A DNA stretch of 64,000 bases, taken from assembly GCF_030815485.1 (NCBI RefSeq), contig NZ_JAUSWV010000002.1, positions 2,046,001 to 2,110,000 on the forward strand, given 5' to 3'. This document shows positions 1-7,266 of this stretch, piece after piece. The notes beneath the pieces were generated by a model. That model was not told the DNA's origin. It searched no databases and saw only the letters and a list, made by a program, of their open reading frames with translations. How positions within the stretch are numbered: position 1 is the stretch's first letter; each line of letters opens with the position of its first letter. Made by a program: the position numbers and the translations under genes. This DNA is from Streptomyces rishiriensis (lineage in GTDB: Bacteria > Actinomycetota > Actinomycetes > Streptomycetales > Streptomycetaceae).

Positions 1-6
1 CCTCCC

Positions 7-210
7 GTGCGTCGCCGCAGCGGCCCACAGCCATGGGCCACAACTGTCGGCCGCATCCGTCGACCACAGAGGTCGGCCGCAGGGGTCGGCCGCGTCCGTC
101 GGCCGCGTCCGTCGGCCGCAGGGGTCGGCCGCAGGGGTCGGCCGCGTCCGTCGGCCGCAGGGGTCGGCCGTGTCCGTCGGTCACAGGGGTCGGCCGCAGG
201 GGTCGGTCAC
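7..210. repeat. 13-bp tandem repeat array
   Basis: From about base 46 to 210 the sequence is a near-continuous head-to-tail array of a 13-bp unit of the form GTCGGCCGCAGGG or GTCGGCCGCGTCC. Unit starts fall at 46, 59, 72, 85, 98, 111, 124, 137, 150, 163, 176, 189 and 202. The two end-variants (AGGG and GTCC types) alternate irregularly. Degenerate units can be traced back to about base 7, so the array may extend beyond the window. Its last, partial unit runs into the stop codon of the downstream minus-strand hydrolase gene. A 13-bp period cannot encode a repeated peptide in one frame, so this is an intergenic satellite rather than coding sequence. Confidence 0.85.
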
Positions 211-1343
211 ATCAGCGGGGTCAGGAAGCGGCGCAGGGCCTCCTCGTAGGCCTCGGGGTCGGCGTTCCACATGGCGCCGTGCGGGGCGTGCGGGACCGTG
301 TGCAGGGTGACCAGCTCGGGGCGGAGGCCGGCGAGGCGGCGGGAGGCGCTCCAGGGGGCGACGGTGTCGTCGGGGCCGTGCAGCACGAGGGTCGGGACCC
401 GCAGCCGGTCAGGATCGGCGACCGCGTCCGCTCGGCGGCCGGGGCCGGCGTGCAGGCCGGTGCGGCCCTCGGCGGCGCGGACGGCGAGCGGCAGCAGCAC
501 GCCCGGGGTGCGCCGGGCGGCGGCGAGCGCGCGCACGGTCGTCCGCCAGTCCAGGACCGGGGAGTCCAGCACCAGCCCGGAGACGAGGTCCCGCAGCCCC
601 GAGTCGGCGGCGGCCCGCAGGGCCATGGTCGCGCCGGTGGACCAGCCGAACAGGACGACGCGTTCGGCGCCGTAGCGCACGGCGTACCGCATCGCCGCGT
701 CCAGGTCGCGCCACTCGGTCTCGCCGAGGTGGTTCAGACCGTCCGGGGAGCGGGGCGCGCCGAGGTCACCGCGATGGGCGAGGGCGAGGACGGGGAAGCG
801 GCGGCGGTGCAGGAAGCCCATGACGTTCAGGGCGTGCTCCCGGGTGGTGCCCAGGCCGTGCGCGGCGATCACCCAGGTGCGGCGCGCGCCGGGCACGAAC
901 CAGGCGGGCAGGTTGCCCAGTTCGCCGGGGACGTCGATGTCGGCGTGGTCGAGACCGAGGGCGCTGCCGGGGTTGCCGACATGGAGGTTGGGGGTGAGCC
1001 AGACCGCGTCGCCGGCGCTCAGGGTGCCGTGGGTGACCCGCTCCAGGCTGCGCACGACGGTGTCGGCGGAGTGCGGGGCGGTGGCCAGGACGGGGCCCAC
1101 GACCGCGTGGGAGCCGTTGCCGGAGAGGCCGTAGGTGCCGGGGCGCAGGGCGGCCAGGTCACGGGTCAGGGTGATCCGGCCGGGGGCCGTGCCGTGCACG
1201 GTGAGCCGGGGTTCGGTGGGCAGGGGCCGGCCGGGCGGCGCCTTCAGCGCGGCGTCGCTGGCCAGTCGGCCTGCGACGACACTGGCGGCGCCGGCGGCCA
1301 GGGCTGCGGTGACGGCGGCGGCCGTCGCTTTGACAGTGCGCAC
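207..1343 (-). CDS. Exported alpha/beta hydrolase
   Basis: 378-aa serine hydrolase of the alpha/beta fold; the substrate cannot be told from sequence. The nucleophile elbow GWSTG lies at residues 233-237 (Ser235). A likely acid is in GPDD (325-326) and the catalytic His is in HAPHG (352 or 355). The first ~35 residues are an Ala/Val-rich hydrophobic stretch after MRTVK, consistent with a signal peptide or N-terminal anchor, so the enzyme probably acts outside the membrane. The oxyanion-side motif AHGLGTT (161-167) is present. It stands alone on the minus strand, 120 bp beyond the end of the neighbouring aldolase gene, and ends inside the 13-bp repeat array. An esterase, lipase or peptidase role is possible. 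Confidence 0.85.
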   Translation of the reverse strand: MRTVKATAAAVTAALAAGAASVVAGRLASDAALKAPPGRPLPTEPRLTVHGTAPGRITLTRDLAALRPGTYGLSGNGSHAVVGPVLATAPHSADTVVRSLERVTHGTLSAGDAVWLTPNLHVGNPGSALGLDHADIDVPGELGNLPAWFVPGARRTWVIAAHGLGTTREHALNVMGFLHRRRFPVLALAHRGDLGAPRSPDGLNHLGETEWRDLDAAMRYAVRYGAERVVLFGWSTGATMALRAAADSGLRDLVSGLVLDSPVLDWRTTVRALAAARRTPGVLLPLAVRAAEGRTGLHAGPGRRADAVADPDRLRVPTLVLHGPDDTVAPWSASRRLAGLRPELVTLHTVPHAPHGAMWNADPEAYEEALRRFLTPLM

Positions 1344-1467
1344 CCGTCCAGTGTCCTTTCCCGCCCCCCTCCCGGCCAGTGGTGGAGCCGGCCGGGAGGA
1401 AACCCGGGGCGGGCGCGGCGAGGTGAGGGCCGCTCACCGGCCGTGCGGCGGAGGAGGGGACGGCGGG

Positions 1468-2199
1468 TCAGTCCCGCTGGCCGTATCCGCGCAGCCGCTC
1501 GCCCGCCTCCGTGACCTGTTCCTCCGTCAGGAGCGTGGGTTCCAGGCCGGGTACGGACGAGGCGGTCAGCCACAGGCGGCACATCCACTCCAGTTGGGCC
1601 GTACGGTCGTAGGCCTGGTCGAGGGTGGCGCCGTAGGTGAGGGTGCCGTGGTTCCCGAGGAGGCAGCCACTGCGGTCTACGAGGGCGCGGAGCATGTTCT
1701 CGGCCAACTCCTCGGTGCCGTACGTCGCGTAGGGGGCGACCCGGACGGGTCCGCCGAGCGCGCCCGCCATGTAGTGGACGTGGGGAAGCTCGGTGACGAG
1801 GGTCGAGACGGCGGTCGCGTGCACGGCGTGGGTGTGGACGACCGCCCCGGCGTCCGTGGTGCGGTAGACGGCGAGGTGCATGGGCAGCTCGCTCGTCGGG
1901 CGCAGGGTGCCGAGCACCTGCCGGCCGGTGAGGTCGACGCCCGTCACGTCGTCCGGGGTGAGCCGCTCGTAGGGTACGCCCGACGGTGTGACGAGCACGG
2001 TGTCGCCGACGCGTACGGAGACGTTGCCGGAGGTGCCGACGACCAGTCCGTCGGTCACGGTGCGGCGGGCCGCCGTCACGAGCGCCTCCCAGGCCCGCGC
2101 CTCCTCGAGGACCGCGTGCCTCCCCCGCCCCTGTGTCACGTCCCGCACGCCGCTCCGGCGCCCCCGGGCGTCTCCCTGCTCGCGTCGCTGCTCAGCCAT
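1468..2199 (-). CDS. Class II aldolase/adducin family protein
   Basis: 243-aa protein of the zinc-dependent class II aldolase family (L-fuculose-phosphate / L-ribulose-phosphate type). Visible family residues are the phosphate-binding GTSGN (55-59), TPSG (71-74), the catalytic-type Glu in SELP (104), HTH metal ligands (His122, His124) and the third His in GNHGT (184). Such enzymes cleave a phosphorylated or deoxy-sugar into dihydroxyacetone phosphate or glycolaldehyde and an aldehyde. The start chosen is the ATG at 2199, preceded by AGGA about 8 nt upstream. The reading frame stays open far upstream but with proline/arginine-rich non-homologous sequence. No sugar kinase or isomerase neighbour supports a specific substrate. 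Confidence 0.85.
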   Translation of the reverse strand: MAEQRREQGDARGRRSGVRDVTQGRGRHAVLEEARAWEALVTAARRTVTDGLVVGTSGNVSVRVGDTVLVTPSGVPYERLTPDDVTGVDLTGRQVLGTLRPTSELPMHLAVYRTTDAGAVVHTHAVHATAVSTLVTELPHVHYMAGALGGPVRVAPYATYGTEELAENMLRALVDRSGCLLGNHGTLTYGATLDQAYDRTAQLEWMCRLWLTASSVPGLEPTLLTEEQVTEAGERLRGYGQRD

Positions 2200-2807
2200 G
2201 CCGCGATCCTGCCAGCAGGCATCGCGGGCCGCCGCCGGGCGCGGGCACTGTGGCCGGAAGCCGCGCCTCCCCCGGCCTGCGGACGGCTGACCTCCGGACG
2301 GCTTCGCGCCCGCCGTCGTCGACGGGAACAGGGAGCGCGGCCCGGGCGGGCCGCGTGTTTCGTACACGATCGCGGCGGCCGGGCGCCGACGGCCGGACCG
2401 TGCCGCCCGCCCTCGACGTCGCGTACGACTCCCACGACCGGGGCCTCGGTGCTCAGGCCCGATGGGGATCCGGACGCGTCGCTGAAGCAGGGCTTCGGCG
2501 ACGCGGGGCACCCACCTCATCGGCCGTCGCGGCGGCGGCCGGATTGCGCCGCCGGTCACGCCCCGTGGACTGCCCGCTACCGGCCGTGGAGCGTCGGCGA
2601 CTGCGGTCCGGACGGCCCACCGGAGCCCTCCGGCAGGGCGCGGCCCGCGGCGGCCCGCCGGGTGACGAAGATCTCTTTCACGGCTCCGGGACGCGGTTGC
2701 CGGGGCCCGCCGAGGACGGGCGGCCGTACGGCGCCCGCCCCCCGCCCCGACGCCTCGACGGGTCACCGCCCCGACTCGCGTGGACAGACACCCGGAAGCC
2801 CTTCTCA
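2200..2807. other. Intergenic region without recognisable gene
   Basis: About 600 bp between the aldolase start and the PHO-box-like site of the phosphate transporter. All frames are open for long stretches, as usual at this GC content, but translations are Arg/Pro/Ala-rich with no domain, no credible ribosome site and no conserved-looking segment. The promoter of the minus-strand aldolase gene must lie here, but I could not fix its boxes. Confidence 0.5.
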
Positions 2808-2829
2808 GTTCATCTTCCGTTCACCCGGA
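2808..2829 (+). promoter_or_regulatory. PHO box (PhoP operator) upstream of PiT transporter
   Basis: Two adjacent 11-nt direct repeats, GTTCATCTTCC (2808-2818) and GTTCACCCGGA (2819-2829), match the Streptomyces PhoP direct-repeat unit, whose conserved part is GTTCACC followed by four less conserved bases. A weaker third unit may follow at 2830-2840. The site lies 48 bp before the transporter ATG, where it could overlap the promoter. The S. coelicolor pitH2 gene is a known PhoP target, so the assignment fits family knowledge; binding here is inferred. Confidence 0.75.
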
Positions 2830-2876
2830 TTGCTTACGGTCAACGCGCCAATGACTTCGAACGATTGCCTGGGTAA

Positions 2877-4145
2877 ATGGAAAACTTCTCGCTGATCCTC
2901 GCGATTGTGGTAGTAACCGCACTCGCGTTCGATTTCACGAACGGTTTTCACGACACCGCCAACGCGATGGCCACCACCATCTCGACCGGTGCGCTCAAGC
3001 CCAAGGTCGCGGTGGCCATGTCCGCCGCGCTCAACCTTGTGGGCGCTTTCCTCTCGGTGGAGGTCGCCAACACGATCTCCAAGGGTCTCGTCGACGAGAC
3101 CGGCATCCGTCCCGAGGTCATCTTCGCCGCCCTGGTCGGCGCGATCCTCTGGAACCTCCTGACCTGGCTGGTGGGCCTGCCGTCCAGTTCCTCGCACGCC
3201 CTGATGGGCGGCCTGATCGGCGCCACCATCGCCTCGGCCGGCATGGGCGCGGTGCACGGTGACGCCCTGGTGACCAAGGTGCTGATCCCGGCGATCGCCG
3301 CGCCGATCGTCGCCGGCGTCGCGGCGATGCTCGCGACCCGCCTCTCCTACACCCTCGGCAAGAAGGCCGACGGCAAGGCTGCGGCCAAGGGCTACCGCGC
3401 GGGCCAGATCGCCTCGGCCGGCCTGGTCTCCCTCGCCCACGGCACCAACGACGCGCAGAAGACGATGGGCATCATCACCCTGGCCCTGGTGGCCGGCGGT
3501 GCCGTGGCCCCCGACTCCGACCCGCCCACCTGGGTCATCCTCTCCGCCGGCCTGGCCATCGCGCTCGGCACCTACCTCGGCGGCTGGCGCATCATCCGCA
3601 CCATGGGCAAGGGCCTGACCGACCTCCAGCCGCAGCAGGGCTTCGCCGCCCAGACCAGCGCGGCCACGGTCATCCTGGCCTCCTCGCACCTCGGCTTCTC
3701 CCTCTCCACCACCCACTCGGTCTCGGGTGCGGTGATGGGCGCCGGACTGGGCCGCAAGGGCGGTGTGGTCCGCTGGTCGACGGCGACCCGGATGTTCGTC
3801 GCATGGGGCCTGACGCTCCCGGCCGCGGCCCTGGTGGGCGCGCTCGCCGAGTCGGTCACCGGCCTGGGCGACTGGGGTACGGCCCTCGTCGCGGTCTTCC
3901 TGATCGCCTCCAGCGCGGCCATCTGGAAGGTCTCCCGGCGCGAGGTCGTCGACGCCTCGAACGTCAACGCGTCCGAGGAGCCCGCGGGCGTCGTCACGAC
4001 GGCGATCGCCGCGGTCACCCCGCCGCCCACGGTCGCCCTGGCCGACAACCTCACCGCCGGTCTCACCACGGACCTGACGGCCACGATCCCCGCCCCGGCC
4101 GCGGAGCCCGCGACCCCCGCCGCTCCTCCGGCCGCGGCCGTCTGA
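2877..4145 (+). CDS. pitH2: Low-affinity inorganic phosphate transporter, PiT family
   Basis: 422-aa integral membrane H+(or metal)-phosphate symporter. The duplicated PiT signature is clear: FDFTNGFHDTANAMATTIST near residues 18-36 and the second copy SLAHGTNDAQKTMGII near 185-200. About ten hydrophobic segments span the body. The last ~50 residues form an Ala/Pro/Thr-rich hydrophilic tail, a variable extension. The ATG at 2877 gives the expected short N-terminus but has only a weak Shine-Dalgarno. It is followed 34 bp later by a small membrane protein, probably co-transcribed. The upstream direct repeats suggest phosphate control through PhoR-PhoP. The symbol is by resemblance to the S. coelicolor gene at the equivalent position. 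Confidence 0.9.
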   Translation: MENFSLILAIVVVTALAFDFTNGFHDTANAMATTISTGALKPKVAVAMSAALNLVGAFLSVEVANTISKGLVDETGIRPEVIFAALVGAILWNLLTWLVGLPSSSSHALMGGLIGATIASAGMGAVHGDALVTKVLIPAIAAPIVAGVAAMLATRLSYTLGKKADGKAAAKGYRAGQIASAGLVSLAHGTNDAQKTMGIITLALVAGGAVAPDSDPPTWVILSAGLAIALGTYLGGWRIIRTMGKGLTDLQPQQGFAAQTSAATVILASSHLGFSLSTTHSVSGAVMGAGLGRKGGVVRWSTATRMFVAWGLTLPAAALVGALAESVTGLGDWGTALVAVFLIASSAAIWKVSRREVVDASNVNASEEPAGVVTTAIAAVTPPPTVALADNLTAGLTTDLTATIPAPAAEPATPAAPPAAAV

Positions 4146-4179
4146 GCCCGCGCACCCGGTACGAAGGAAGAGAAGCAGC

Positions 4180-4401
4180 ATGAAGATCGACTGGGCAGCC
4201 CTGGGTTCCGTCTTCGGCGTCAGCCTCGTGGTCACCGTGGGCCTCGTCGCCCTGTTCACCCTCGGCATCATGGGCCTGTCGCGGCAGGAGCGCGCGTCGG
4301 CGCAGGGCGGCTCGGCCACCCTCGCGGTGACCGGCGCGTACGCGTGCTTCGCGGCCTGCGCGGCAGCGGTGGCGTACGGCATCTCACTGATCGTCGCCTG
4401 A
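4180..4401 (+). CDS. Small two-helix membrane protein next to PiT
   Basis: 73-aa protein with two hydrophobic helices (about residues 8-32 and 48-72) joined by a short hydrophilic loop containing SRQERASAQGG. No enzymatic motif is visible. A good ribosome site (GAAGGAAGAG) lies before the ATG. It sits 34 bp after the phosphate transporter and before a strong terminator, so the two genes probably form one transcript. I infer an accessory or regulatory partner of the transporter, or an independent small membrane protein; the function is unknown. Confidence 0.8.
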   Translation: MKIDWAALGSVFGVSLVVTVGLVALFTLGIMGLSRQERASAQGGSATLAVTGAYACFAACAAAVAYGISLIVA

Positions 4402-4431
4402 CGCACCATCCACACACGCACCACCCGAACG

Positions 4432-4473
4432 CCCCTGGGGTGCGGGACGGATCGCCGTCCCGCACCCCAGGGG
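4432..4473 (+). terminator. Strong hairpin terminator after pit operon
   Basis: Perfect 19-bp inverted repeat: left arm 4432-4450, four-base loop ATCG (4451-4454), right arm 4455-4473. It lies 30 bp after the small membrane protein stop codon. No U-run follows, which is usual for Streptomyces intrinsic terminators. It isolates the phosphate operon from the B12-controlled cobalamin operon. Confidence 0.9.
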
Positions 4474-4544
4474 TGTCGGTGGCTCCGCCGTCGGTCCCTG
4501 TGTGGGGTTCTGCACACTCCAGCCTCGCAGGTCAACAGCAAGTT

Positions 4545-4700
4545 GACGGCTCCAGCGGGTCGTGGTGGACTGCCCGAGCCATGTACGACGGCAGAAGAGG
4601 AAGCCGGTGTGAATCCGGCGCGGTCCCGCCACTGTCACCGGGGTAGTAACCCCCGGGAGCCAGGAACTCTCGCCGCCGGTCTCGTCGAACCAGGGCGTGG
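4545..4700 (+). promoter_or_regulatory. Cobalamin (B12) riboswitch
   Basis: Contains the conserved adenosylcobalamin riboswitch core: AAGCCGGTGTGAATCCGGC at about 4601-4619, followed by GCGGTCCCGCCACTGT to 4635 (the B12-box GCCACTG), and a downstream GGGAGCCAGGAACTC element at about 4655-4669. The helix CCGGGG/CCCCCGG between them is the expected peripheral stem. It is in the leader of cbiB, the first gene of the cobalamin operon, and should repress that operon when adenosylcobalamin is abundant. Outer boundaries are approximate. Confidence 0.93.
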
Positions 4701-4789
4701 ACACCCTGAGTGAGGACATATCGCCATGCTCGCTCGGCCGTTGAGGTACCGCACCGGTTCACTGCCCGGCCCCACGGCCGGCTGAGCCG

Positions 4790-5761
4790 ATGCGTGCCGA
4801 TCGCCTCTACGCGTACGGCGCCGCCACCGGCCTTCTGGGCGACCTGCTGCTCGGCGATCCGCGCCGAGGGCATCCGGTCGCCGCGTTCGGACGCGCCGCC
4901 GGTGCCGTCGAGCGGCTGCTGTGGCGGGACCACCGGGGACGCGGCGCCCTCCACGCCGTCGTGTGCGCCGGCGGGGCCGTGGCCCTGGGAGCCGCCGCCG
5001 AACAGGCCGTACGCCGTTCACCCGCGGCCACCGTCGCGTTGGTCTCCGCCGCCACCTGGGCCGTTGTCGGGGGCAGTTCGCTGGTCCGGGAGGCCCGGGC
5101 CGTCGGGCGGGCCCTCGAAGCGGGGGACGTCGAGGCCGCCCGGGAGCGGCTGCCGCATCTGTGCGGGCGGGACCCGCAGGCGCTGGACGCCGACGGGATC
5201 GCCCGGGCCGTCGTGGAGTCGGTCGCCGAGAACACCTCCGACGCCGTCGTGGGCGCGCTGGTGTGGGGGGCGGTGGGCGGGGTGCCGGGCCTGGTCGGGT
5301 TCCGGGCCGTCAACACCCTGGACGCCATGGTCGGTCACCGGTCGCCGAGGTATCTGCGCTACGGCTGGGCCGCCGCCCGCCTCGACGACGTCGCCGGATG
5401 GCCGGGAGCCCGGCTGACCGCCGTGCTCGCCGCCGTCGCGGGGGACGATCCGCGGGGCGCCGTGCGCGCCTGGCGGGCCGACGCCCGCCGCCATCCGAGC
5501 CCCAACGCCGGTCCGGTGGAAGCCTCTTTCGCGGGCGCGCTCGGGGTGCGGCTGGGCGGGACCCTGTCGTACGGCGGACGGGTCGAGCACCGCCCCGTGC
5601 TGAACGGCGCGGCCGGGCGGCCCGTCGCCGTCCGGGACATCGAACGTGCCGCGCGGCTCTCCCGCCGCGTCGGTCTGCTCGCGCTCGGCGTGACCGTCGC
5701 CGCGCGCATCGCCGCCACGCGCGTCGTCGCGAGGAACCAGCCGAAGGGGCGTACGACATGA
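4790..5761 (+). CDS. cbiB: Adenosylcobinamide-phosphate synthase CbiB/CobD
   Basis: 323-aa membrane enzyme that attaches aminopropanol (or its phosphate) to adenosylcobyric acid, forming adenosylcobinamide (phosphate). The family N-terminal motif LLGDPRRGHPVAAFG (20-34) and the internal ENTSDAVVGAL segment (about 145-155) are present, and several hydrophobic helices fit a membrane protein. It is the first gene after the B12 riboswitch, and its stop overlaps the cobQ start (ATGA). The Shine-Dalgarno before the ATG at 4790 is weak, which is common behind a riboswitch that controls translation. The same protein is called CobD in aerobic-pathway naming. Confidence 0.93.
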   Translation: MRADRLYAYGAATGLLGDLLLGDPRRGHPVAAFGRAAGAVERLLWRDHRGRGALHAVVCAGGAVALGAAAEQAVRRSPAATVALVSAATWAVVGGSSLVREARAVGRALEAGDVEAARERLPHLCGRDPQALDADGIARAVVESVAENTSDAVVGALVWGAVGGVPGLVGFRAVNTLDAMVGHRSPRYLRYGWAAARLDDVAGWPGARLTAVLAAVAGDDPRGAVRAWRADARRHPSPNAGPVEASFAGALGVRLGGTLSYGGRVEHRPVLNGAAGRPVAVRDIERAARLSRRVGLLALGVTVAARIAATRVVARNQPKGRTT

Positions 5762-7266
5762 GCGGGGGTCTCCTCGTCGCCGGCACCACCTCCGACGCCG
5801 GCAAGAGCGTCGTCACCGCCGGGATCTGCCGGTGGCTGGTGCGCCAGGGGGTGAAGGTCGCGCCCTTCAAGGCGCAGAACATGTCCCTCAACTCGTTCGT
5901 GACGACCGAGGGCGCCGAGATCGGGCGGGCGCAGGCCATGCAGGCCCAGGCCTGCCGGGTGGAGCCGACCGCGCTGATGAATCCGGTGCTGCTCAAGCCG
6001 GGCGGCGAGCAGAGCAGCCAGGTCGTGCTGCTCGGCAAGCCGGTGGGCGAGATGACCGCCCGTGGCTATCACGGGGGGCGGCAGCAGAAACTCCTCGGAA
6101 CCGTTCTCGACTGCCTCGCCGAGTTGCGGGGCACGTATGACGCGGTGATCTGTGAGGGGGCGGGCAGTCCGGCCGAGATCAATCTGCGGCGGACCGACAT
6201 CGTGAACATGGGGATCGCGCGGGGCGCGCGGCTGCCCGTGCTCGTCGTCGGCGACATCGACCGCGGGGGCGTCTTCGCCTCCTTCTTCGGCACCGTCGCC
6301 CTGCTCTCGCCCGAGGACCAGGAACTGGTCGCCGGGTTCCTGGTCAACAAGTTCCGGGGGGACGTCTCCCTGCTGGAGCCGGGCCTGGAGATGCTGCACG
6401 GGCTCACCGGGCGGCGGAGTTACGGCGTGCTGCCGTTCCGGCACGGGCTGGGGATCGACGAGGAGGACGGGCTGAGGGTCTCGCTGCGCGGGACCGTGCG
6501 GGAGTCGAACACCGCCCCGCCCGTCGGCGAGGACGTGCTGCGCGTCGCCGTCTGCGCGATCCCGCTCATGTCCAACTTCACGGACGTGGACGCGCTGGCC
6601 GCCGAACCCGGAGTCGTCGTGCGGTTCGTGGACCGCCCCGAGGAACTGGCCGACGCCGACCTGGTGGTGATCCCCGGGACCCGGGGGACCGTGCGCGCCC
6701 TGGAGTGGCTCCGCGAGCGGGGGCTGGCCGAGGCGATCCTGCGCAGGGCCGCCGAACAGCGGCCCGTCCTCGGCATCTGCGGCGGCTTCCAGATCCTCGG
6801 CGAGCACATCGAGGACAAGGTCGAGAGCCGGCGCGGGCGGGTCGAAGGGCTCGGGATCCTGCCCGTGCGGGTGCGGTTCGCCCGCGAGAAGACCCTCACC
6901 CGGCCCGTCGGCGAAGCCCTCGGCGAGCGGGTCGAGGGGTACGAGATCCATCACGGGGTCGCCGAAGTCCTGGGCGGGGAGGCCTTTCTGGACGGATGCC
7001 GGGTCGGCGGCGTCTGGGGCACCCACTGGCACGGCTCGCTGGAGTCGGACGGATTCCGGCGGGCCTTCCTGCGCGAGGTGGCGGCCGCCGCGGGCCGTCG
7101 CTTCGTGCCCGCCGCCGACACCTCGTTCGCCGGGCTGCGCGAGGAGCAGCTCGACCGGCTCGGCGACCTGATCGAACAGCACGCGGACACCGACGCGCTC
7201 TGGCGGCTCATCGAGTCGGGCGCGCCGCAAGGACTGCCTTTCATTCCACCGGGAGCGCCCGCATGA
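5758..7266 (+). CDS. cobQ: Cobyric acid synthase
   Basis: 502-aa glutamine-dependent amidotransferase that amidates positions b, d, e and g of adenosylcobyrinic a,c-diamide. The N-terminal synthetase domain has the P-loop-like GTTSDAGKSV (9-18) and KAQNMSLNS (38-46). The C-terminal class I glutaminase domain carries the nucleophile Cys341 in GICGGFQ and His residues in YEIHHG (398-399) and THWHG (423-425). Length matches the family. Its ATG overlaps the cbiB stop and its TGA overlaps the cobN start, indicating translational coupling. Confidence 0.95.
   Translation: MSGGLLVAGTTSDAGKSVVTAGICRWLVRQGVKVAPFKAQNMSLNSFVTTEGAEIGRAQAMQAQACRVEPTALMNPVLLKPGGEQSSQVVLLGKPVGEMTARGYHGGRQQKLLGTVLDCLAELRGTYDAVICEGAGSPAEINLRRTDIVNMGIARGARLPVLVVGDIDRGGVFASFFGTVALLSPEDQELVAGFLVNKFRGDVSLLEPGLEMLHGLTGRRSYGVLPFRHGLGIDEEDGLRVSLRGTVRESNTAPPVGEDVLRVAVCAIPLMSNFTDVDALAAEPGVVVRFVDRPEELADADLVVIPGTRGTVRALEWLRERGLAEAILRRAAEQRPVLGICGGFQILGEHIEDKVESRRGRVEGLGILPVRVRFAREKTLTRPVGEALGERVEGYEIHHGVAEVLGGEAFLDGCRVGGVWGTHWHGSLESDGFRRAFLREVAAAAGRRFVPAADTSFAGLREEQLDRLGDLIEQHADTDALWRLIESGAPQGLPFIPPGAPA

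Noticed and set aside
33..1514. Long plus-strand open frame opposite the hydrolase gene
   Set aside because: Gly/Arg/Ala-rich translation without domains, starting in the 13-bp repeats; it is the antisense shadow of the real minus-strand gene.
2133..2876. Open frames across the 2.2-2.88 kb gap
   Set aside because: Low-complexity Arg/Pro/Ser translation, no ribosome site, no family resemblance; typical of non-coding high-GC DNA.
2805..4541. Minus-strand 578-codon frame opposite the phosphate transporter
   Set aside because: Asp/Gly/Arg-rich shadow with no motif; the plus strand has a full PiT protein.
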